Assembly (NCBI GenBank): GCA_027605045.1
Contig: JAQFWX010000006.1
Span: 930,001 to 994,000, forward strand
Reading direction: 5' to 3'
DNA: 64,000 nucleotides
From: Phallus indusiatus
Lineage: Eukaryota; Basidiomycota; Agaricomycetes; Phallales; Phallaceae
Part shown: positions 57,781 to 64,000 of the stretch, piece after piece
Numbering within the stretch: the first letter of the stretch is position 1
Layout of the letters: each line of letters starts with the position of its first letter
Made by a program: the position numbers and the translations under genes
The notes under the pieces: model-generated
What the model saw: only the letters and a program-made list of their open reading frames with translations
Databases searched by the model: none
What the model was told of the DNA's origin: nothing

Positions 57781-58399
57781 ATGACTACACTTCCTGAGCC
57801 ACCAACATCTTATGATACCCACTCCCCGAAAGAGTCCATTCAAGCGAATGTTGACGCTGAGGCATTAGAAGCACTTGAGACGTATAAGAAAAAAGATACA
57901 TCGAAGAGTAAGTCTCATAGTTCTCTCGAAATGCTCCTGGATTGATATGCTGAACTATATCAAACAGTAATCGTACGATTCAAAGCTGTCGGAAATGCAC
58001 CGATTATGAAGCAAAACTTCTATAGAATCACAGCAGCTAATAGGTTTCAAGCTGTAATACAGTTCTTACGAAAGGAGTTGGGATGGAAGGCTTCGGATCC
58101 ACTGGTAGGACATCCGCTTATTTGTCTTCAACTTGCTGATTTACATCGACTTTTCCTATATAGTTTACATACATTAATCTCTCTTTTAGCCCTGCTCCCG
58201 ATGATATAGTTGCAAACTTGTTTAAAGTATGTTAATCGTGCTTGTCAATTTCTCAATTAGAGCGTTCTCATTTGATGACACCCTAGTGTTTCGCCACGGA
58301 CGGACATTTAATTGTGAACTATAGGTTCGTTTCTATTGTTTATATATCACTGAGGAAAGCATCTGAACAGACCTTAGTTCTACCGCTGCGTGGGGTTGA
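57781..58399 (+). CDS. ATG12: Autophagy ubiquitin-like protein Atg12
   Basis: Ubiquitin-like modifier conjugated by Atg7/Atg10 to Atg5; the Atg12-Atg5-Atg16 complex is the E3 for Atg8 lipidation at the forming autophagosome. Five exons: 57781-57907, 57968-58104, 58164-58226, 58287-58324, 58378-58399; 128 aa. The first ~45 residues are a non-conserved acidic leader; the ubiquitin fold begins IIVRFKAVGNAPIMKQNFYR, then FQAVIQFLRKELG, FTYINLSFSPAPDDIVANLF, TDGHLIVNY and the invariant C-terminus STAAWG, whose terminal Gly forms the conjugate. The last intron splits the Ser codon six codons before the stop. Length and order of blocks match the family. Confidence 0.95.
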
Positions 58400-58821
58400 G
58401 ACGCACTACAATCTCGAATGTATTAGCTGACCAGGACGTCTATCCAATTGTACATTACCGAGGAGCACTATGTCGGATTTCAAAGATTGTGGAGTGTAGC
58501 TCAAGGTGTTTGCAAATATCACCTCAAATCTGAACCATCTTGGAACCATCACTACTACTTTATGTTTTCCCTGTTTTGGAACACAACTACCATAGATTGA
58601 CATGTTCGGTAGTTATTTACATTAGTATAACCACAATTGACAATTATCGGTTGGTCCAAGAGTAATTCAAAAACTCAGCATAAAGAGAAGAGTAAATGAA
58701 ACTTGCAAGCGGGCTCACCGTCGTCGTTCGCAGCAAGTGTGCTTAGACGCCCATTAGTCAGCTCGTCATCCACAGCTCTTTCATCCCCCTCGTCAACCTC
58801 GTCATCTAGCCAAATCTCAAA

Positions 58822-59523
58822 ATGGTACAGTAATATTCGTGCTTTATACGTTCCAAACAAGAATTGACATATATTCTGAACTTTTTTCCAACTTTTTCAT
58901 CATTTTTACAATGGATGCATCGATGGTTTTTTGGATGATGTATACAGCCGCCAAAGAAAGGAAAAGCCCCCAAGGAAGAAGCTGCCGTCCAACTAGGTCC
59001 TCAAGTTGCTGAGGGTGAAAACGTTTTTGCCACTGCACACATCTATGCTTCTTTCAACGACACTTTTGTCCACGTTACCGATCTCAGTGGTAAAGAAACT
59101 ATCTCCCGTGTTACCGGTGTGTTTTTTTCCAAAGACAGAATTTATGGCCCTGTTTTTAATGATGTTTCGCGATAGGTGGAATGAAGGTTAAGGCCGATCG
59201 TGACGAATCATCTCCTTATGCTGCTATGTTGGCTGCCCAAGATGTTGCTGCACGTTGCAAAGAAATCGGTATTAACGCCTTACACATCAAGCTTCGTGCG
59301 ACTGGTGGTACCGGCACCAAGACCCCAGGTCCAGGTGCTCAAAGTGCCCTCCGAGCTTTGGCCCGTGCTGGCATGAAAATTGGTCGTATCGAGGATGTTA
59401 CTCCCGTCCCGACTGATTGCACAAGAAGAAAGGTACGTCAAGCTACATGTTCCTTTCCGAGGCTTCGCTCAAGTCGCTTTATTCTTTCTTATGCAGGGTG
59501 GTCGTCGTGGTCGTCGTCTATAG
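58822..59523 (+). CDS. RPS14: 40S ribosomal protein uS11 (S14)
   Basis: Component of the small ribosomal subunit platform. Four exons: 58822-58824, 58948-59116, 59176-59432, 59497-59523; 151 aa. The first exon is only the ATG: the donor GTACAG follows at once, and exon 2 opens with [11 protein letters not shown]. Core blocks: [58 protein letters not shown] split by intron 2, [20 protein letters not shown], and the basic C-terminus [11 protein letters not shown]. The 123-nt first intron is the longest of the gene; the leader is pyrimidine-rich, as in other ribosomal protein genes. The placement of exon 1 rests on reading frame and family practice; the rest is certain. Confidence 0.93.
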
Positions 59524-59744
59524 AGCTGGGAAGGAATCACTCTTGTCGCTCTTACCATTCTCCAAAATACCTATATGGTTACTATGTGTCTTCCGATATT
59601 GCTTTTAATATAGTCGCTGCATGACACGCATCAGGCTTCTCTGCAGATCCTGCCCCGTGGTCATGCCCTGGTTTGACATCATAGACTCATCGCAAGAGAT
59701 TTTATCGATCTTCATGAGTGGAGTAGATCTCAAGCGTTTTCAGG

Positions 59745-59980
59745 CTACATTACCCGTTCAATCCGATCTTTAGTGGAGATGAGGTCGATCGCTTCTTCAT
59801 GGTGCTGCTTAGGGTCTCTCCACAGTTCGGAAGTTCGGGTGAGGAGAGAAATGTAGGTATTACCATGCGGACGGTTCCTTGGACTTGAAAAGCTGCTTCA
59901 TAATGTTTGATACCTAATGCAGCCACTTTGATTTGTGGCTTTTCTTCCGATAATTCCGCTACTGGTCTCCAATATGCCAT
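59745..59980 (-). CDS. Small hypothetical two-exon protein (58 aa)
   Basis: Exons 59980-59864 and 59804-59745, 59-nt intron with GTAATA donor and AAGCAG acceptor, phase 0. The N-terminus MAYWRPVAELSEEKPQIKV and the basic/acidic C-terminus HHEEAIDLISTKDRIERVM look protein-like, and the intron removes an otherwise longer unbiased tail. No family recognised; tail-to-tail with RPS14 (221 nt apart). It could be a short housekeeping protein or a fragment. Confidence 0.4.
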
Positions 59981-60360
59981 GCGAAATCAACAGTACCAGA
60001 AGCATGTACAGTGAACGTTGTTTGATGCGAAGAATGCTAATGACTACTCCAGCATTGGTGTGCAAGTATTGACATAAATTTCACAGATTCGGATGCAAAA
60101 AAAACCGGACGATTCCATAGCAAACGGAAGAACAGATCGATAAAAGATAACACAGCAGATGTGCCCGATATAGGTACTTCGCTTTATCACGATCACATGT
60201 TACATGTAAACAGAAATGCACCCTATTTGAAATATAGGTCCAATTGCGTTATTATATATTGATTGATTCCAAACAAACCCCGCAATTTCCTACATATATA
60301 AGTTGTTAAGACACGAGGACCACGACTTGATAGTATCTTTACACCCTTGACCTCGGAAGA

Positions 60361-60823
60361 ATGTCGACCCCTCAATGTAAAGTGGGTTTTATCAGAATGG
60401 ATGACTCAGATTAATCATGATCGAGCTGATTATTTCGAGATAGGCTCTTGCTGCCGCTTTAGCGAATAAAGGTACGTTTCCCCACCACGCCATCCAGCCT
60501 TTCGGAGCAAAATGAAATCAGAACTCATCCAATTTAATCAGGTCTAACTCAAGCACAAGTGGCTCAAAAGACGAATATCAGCGAATCCGAGCTTAGTGGC
60601 AGTAAGTCTTCCTAATGACTGATTTGTTCAAGTTTAAACTGAGTGTAACACGCGGGTACAAAGTCTTTGCTGGAAGTATAAAGCCGACTACGGCACAATT
60701 CAATAGCATTGCTACCGCTTTGGGAGTCAGTAATGTATGTGATTGCTACTACCAAAGTGAAAGACAAAACTCTCTAACCCTTTGATGAAGGCGCCTCACG
60801 ATGCCGCCCATGCGACCAAGTGA
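60361..60823 (+). CDS. Small helix-turn-helix protein (XRE / cyanase-N-terminal-like)
   Basis: Five exons for only 70 codons: 60361-60381, 60444-60471, 60542-60601, 60664-60734, 60791-60823; every phase closes. The product is one lambda-repressor-type HTH: KALAAALANKGLTQAQVAQK (helices 1-2), TNISESELSGIFAGSIKPTT (recognition helix and turn), AQFNSIATALGVSN. The same helix order forms the N-terminal domain of cyanate hydratase, but the catalytic C-terminal domain of that enzyme is absent. A stand-alone DNA-binding or oligomerisation domain is likely; target unknown. Confidence 0.68.
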
Positions 60824-61780
60824 TTAATTTGAAGAACGAATTTCCCCAATGTCCGCAGAATAGTCGTTTTATATTCATTAAGCAATATATGTTTTGGTTC
60901 ATTAACTTGTGGTGGCAAGATCAGATTTTAAGCCCAGGTGCGGTGACACCGGCGACGCTCAAGTTCTCGCTAAATAAGCGAGATAAATGATATGGGCAGA
61001 TGAGCTTGAGCCGGAAAGCGAACACGCTTGGTCGGGAAAATAAATGCAGTATGAAGGTTAGATAAGATAAGGTGATGACCATACCGATCTCCCCTCCGAC
61101 CAAAAGAGTCCAAGTATAACTCGTATGATTCGGAGCTTTGTGGCAAAAAATACACAATAGACGAATCCAGTTCTGTTGAGATGTCGAACGGCGGCAGAAA
61201 CCGAATTTCAATGTGACAGGGAACAAGGACTAGTTGCCTTCAATTGAATTGGGACCCAAGGAAAAGAAAATCCGACTGAATGAACTCCCACGAATGTCAA
61301 ATATCTCCGCCTTTGATAAAAGTGATAAAGCTGGACCAGTCGCAAAAGAAGTAGATCTCTCTCTCCCTCTCGCCACGCCGCCACCATGAGGTTGTGATAG
61401 AGTACTACCTGTTCCGCATTTGGACAACTGGAAGCGATAGAACGAAACATTAATAGCTGTTCTAGAGGCTTCCCATTTTAATTGTGGCGACATTTTGCTT
61501 TGTGAGATCACAGTAACAATGACCAAACGAACAAAAGGAGCCGGAGAGAAACGGACGCCAGGTAAGTCAGCCTCTCAGAAATTGGTGCTTCGGCCGAAGA
61601 AAAAAGAGTACGGAAAGAACAAGAACAGTCGAGATAGATTGCCCATTTAATCCAAGTCATAATTCTTACGTATCGGGTACAGGCTTAGGAGAAAGGCTGC
61701 GTTGTCGCCTTGAGGCCAAACGAGATGAAAGGGACTGCGGCATAACCGACGGGGTGGCGCGTTACAAATCACCGCCTGCA
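60824..61780. other. Interval without a firm gene
   Basis: Overlapping minus-strand ORFs (60921-61526) and, on plus, an ATG at 61519 followed by 14 codons (MTKRTKGAGEKRTP) and a GTAAGT donor that could be a first exon. No downstream exon or family was found for either, so none is called. Confidence 0.35.
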
Positions 61781-61789
61781 TATATATAG
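61781..61789 (+). promoter_or_regulatory. TATA box of the RING gene
   Basis: TATATATAG, ~95 nt upstream of the ATG at 61883, followed by a pyrimidine-rich leader. Confidence 0.5.
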
Positions 61790-61882
61790 CGGAGTTCTAA
61801 TTCCTAGTCATCAATACCGAGCCTCTTTTTCTCTCATCCACGACGTTTACGACTTTTTTCTTTTCTGTTTTCTATAGCGTCG

Positions 61883-63325
61883 ATGCTTATTGTCGACCCT
61901 TCATCTCATTGCGACGTTTGTTGTGAACCATTTATTTCTCTTCCTCAATGTATCGACTGTGGTGAGTGCCTAGCCGAAAAAAAAAAACCCTATTCCACTT
62001 TCCATCATATTTTTTTAACACTTTTTACACACTCAATGGCTGACATTTGCGGTCTCATCCAGGTCATATTCTTTGTTCTGATTGTTTGAACTCGATTTGT
62101 GAAAAGACTTGGTCTCCTAGACAGGCTCCTACTTGTCCTTTTTGTCGTGAAACTTTCTCGAAGGATTCGGCGCGAAAACTTCGGATTGACCTAAAGACCC
62201 CTCGTCCCCCTTTGAAAGAAATTGATGACGACAGTGACAGTGATACGTTATCCCAACCTTCCGAGGCGAAAAGGCTCGAAGAAAAAGTAGCCAAGGCGGC
62301 GGCAAGCAAATGCTCGTTTGAGGAAGTTTCCGAATTGCACAAGGAAATTCAACAATGGTTGGCATCTCAAGTGAAACGTACCTCGCCCAGCCAGGTAATT
62401 TTCCCATCTGAATTTGGCGCATTTATGCGGGTTTTCATTGTCACTGTTTCTAGCACGCATCCCTTCAACTCAGCGCAGCGCTTCTGAGAGCAATTTTGCT
62501 GAATTGCTTGGCTTATTCTGAAGCAAGTAAAGCAGCTAAATCCCTGGAAACTAGTCTGAAGGAAAAACTTGATAGCACCATCGCTATGAAGGAGCATCTC
62601 GACCTTGAATTACAAAAGTAAGCGAGCTTAGTAATCAATGACTCGATTTTGATGGCTTTAGCTAAATTTTTTTTTCAGACATGTAAGCCTCTGATGATTT
62701 CAAACCCTAAATGCTTTCTTGCCCTGGACCCTAATAATATTTTTAACCTGAATAGCGGACCATGTACGGCAACAAAGTTCGTGAATGTCAGGAACTCCGC
62801 TCGGAGTTGAATCGTCTCAAACTGGTTACTCCGGCTCCGGCCAGTTCTATACCCAGACCTTCAGCTCCCCCACCGTCTGCAATCCCCGCTCGCGTTTCTG
62901 CTACACCTGGTCCACTCTCCCGTGCCAATACTACTCGCTCCTCTGCAATGACACCTCCCCCTGTTCCGGTAACAAGGCAGCCTTATTACCCTCGTTCGGT
63001 TAGCACTGCCCCGACCTCTAGCCACAGTCGTGGCATGTCCACTAGCAGTATTCCATCCTCTAATACCATGGTCTCCGCCCTTAAATACCAATCTTCTCCC
63101 TTGAAACCTCGTGCCGCCGCATCCCGTGCTTCCTCGCCTCCGCTCAATGAAGATCCTAATCCGCATCAACGCTGGCTTCCTACTTCCGATGACGAATCTT
63201 CAAATGAACGGCGATTCCAATCCCCCTCTCCGGAGCGATTGGTTAGAGCTCCAACGGAAAGGGCTTCCACAACCTCCTCTTATCAAGCAAGATGGTTCCC
63301 TCGTCAGCCGCAAGATGTGGTCTAG
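61883..63325 (+). CDS. RING-finger protein with coiled coil and Ser/Pro-rich tail (putative E3 ligase)
   Basis: Five exons: 61883-61961, 62063-62394, 62454-62617, 62679-62682 (4 nt), 62756-63325; 382 aa. The RING is at the N-terminus: HCDVCCEPF, PQCIDCGHILCSDCLNSICE (split by intron 1), TCPFCRETF, a C3HC4 arrangement. An acidic DDDSDSD segment, helical region (EEKVAKAAASKCSFEEVSEL), Leu/Lys coiled coil (AAKSLETSLKEKLDSTIAMK) and a basic Pro/Ser-rich C-terminal half follow. The 4-nt microexon is needed to keep the frame between ELQK and HRTMYGNK: without it the phases clash. Domain order resembles the RING gene at 6902-7895. Substrate unknown. Confidence 0.85.
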
Positions 63326-64000
63326 GATAAAGAACCAATTTATTTATTAATTTCGCGTTTCATCTCTCTTGATATATCGATCTCATCCGATTTCATTTTT
63401 GACACCCCGGTGGCGTAATCCGGTTTTATCTCTGAATCACACCTAGTCAGCACTTTCTTTTTTTTACAAAATCCACGTTGAATAAGAAACTAATGTTTGT
63501 TCAGGAACTGTAGCTTTTGGAACTTTTTTTGTCTAGTCTGTCATCTCGACCTTTTTCAGCCCTCATCGATACCCTAGCATATCAAACGAATACGAAGGAA
63601 ACACGGAAGAATTAAAAGGAAGGAAAGGAAGAAGCAAAAAGGGAAAAATGGAATGAAGTTAGAATTGGAACCAAGGAAAAGAAGGAAAAAAAAACTAATT
63701 GAAGCAATTTAAAGTTGCGAAAAAAAGGACGGTCCGTCGTTCAATTTTTTCTCTACGATACCGTTATGATACCACCACCCTACGGTGGACGATAATTTTA
63801 ATGATTCAGTTACGACGGACACAAAAATCAGTAAAAAATCTTAATTTCATGTTAATTTCTTATGTGCTTGTTGAATGTGCTCAAAGTTTCCTGTGTGCAG
63901 GCTGCTCCTTCGGAACTTTGGATCTATAGGTCCCGTGGGCTGTGCTCGAGGTATTTTCGCCAACAGGTAACAGGTCCTCATTGTAATATGGCGAATCCCG
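63326..64000. other. 3' flank, no supported gene
   Basis: Purine-rich tracts (63590-63700) and short ORFs; no gene recognised before the window ends. Confidence 0.4.

Noticed and set aside
59417..59624. Continuations of RPS14 exon 3 reading past 59432
   Set aside because: They read through a clear GTACGT...ATGCAG intron; the family C-terminus GGRRGRRL is in the next exon.
1..64000. tRNA, rRNA or other structured RNA genes
   Set aside because: No sequence with recognisable A/B boxes in cloverleaf context or rRNA blocks was found by eye; a covariance-model search was not possible.

Overview
The window looks like nuclear DNA of a mushroom-forming basidiomycete (Agaricomycetes). Genes are short and cut by many 45-65 nt GT-AG introns, some with exons of only 4-20 nt. 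The families are typical of that group: NACHT/propeller STAND proteins, F-box/LRR proteins, DUF6533-like seven-helix membrane proteins, DUF6535 membrane proteins and Ty3/Gypsy chromoviruses. Exon models below were read by hand from frame, splice-site phase and family motifs; no search was run. Layout: 0-10 kb holds a 5'-truncated NACHT/propeller gene, an F-box gene with a decayed partial copy beside it, a RING protein and an FAD monooxygenase. 10-28 kb holds a degenerate transcription-factor fragment, TFIIF-beta, a type-B carboxylesterase with a frameshift, two convergent seven-helix membrane proteins, bleomycin hydrolase and a LanC-like zinc protein. 28-46 kb holds an allantoate-permease-type MFS transporter, a Ser/Thr/Pro-rich coding relic broken over three frames, a truncated and a long DUF6535 pseudogene, and between those two a tandem duplication carrying two tiny secreted six-cysteine proteins. 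45-56 kb is a transposon zone: two solo LTRs with perfect 5-bp target duplications (ATAAC, GGGCC), the first inside the N-terminal exon of the DUF6535 gene, and a young full-length chromovirus at 47941-56278 (TSD ATTTA, nearly identical LTRs). 57.8-63.3 kb returns to housekeeping genes: ATG12, ribosomal protein uS11 (RPS14), a 70-residue helix-turn-helix protein and a second RING protein. How parts work together: the retroelement makes Gag and, apparently by -1 ribosomal frameshifting at a textbook A AAA AAT site plus 10-bp hairpin at the gag stop, Gag-Pol (protease, RT, RNase H, integrase, chromodomain). Between pol and the 3' LTR it also carries, on the opposite strand, a three-exon gene for a coiled-coil protein with a Zn2Cys6-like cysteine pattern. 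These two features and the duplicated cystine-knot-like peptides are the most noteworthy contents. Several host genes carry single frameshifts, which may be decay or assembly error.
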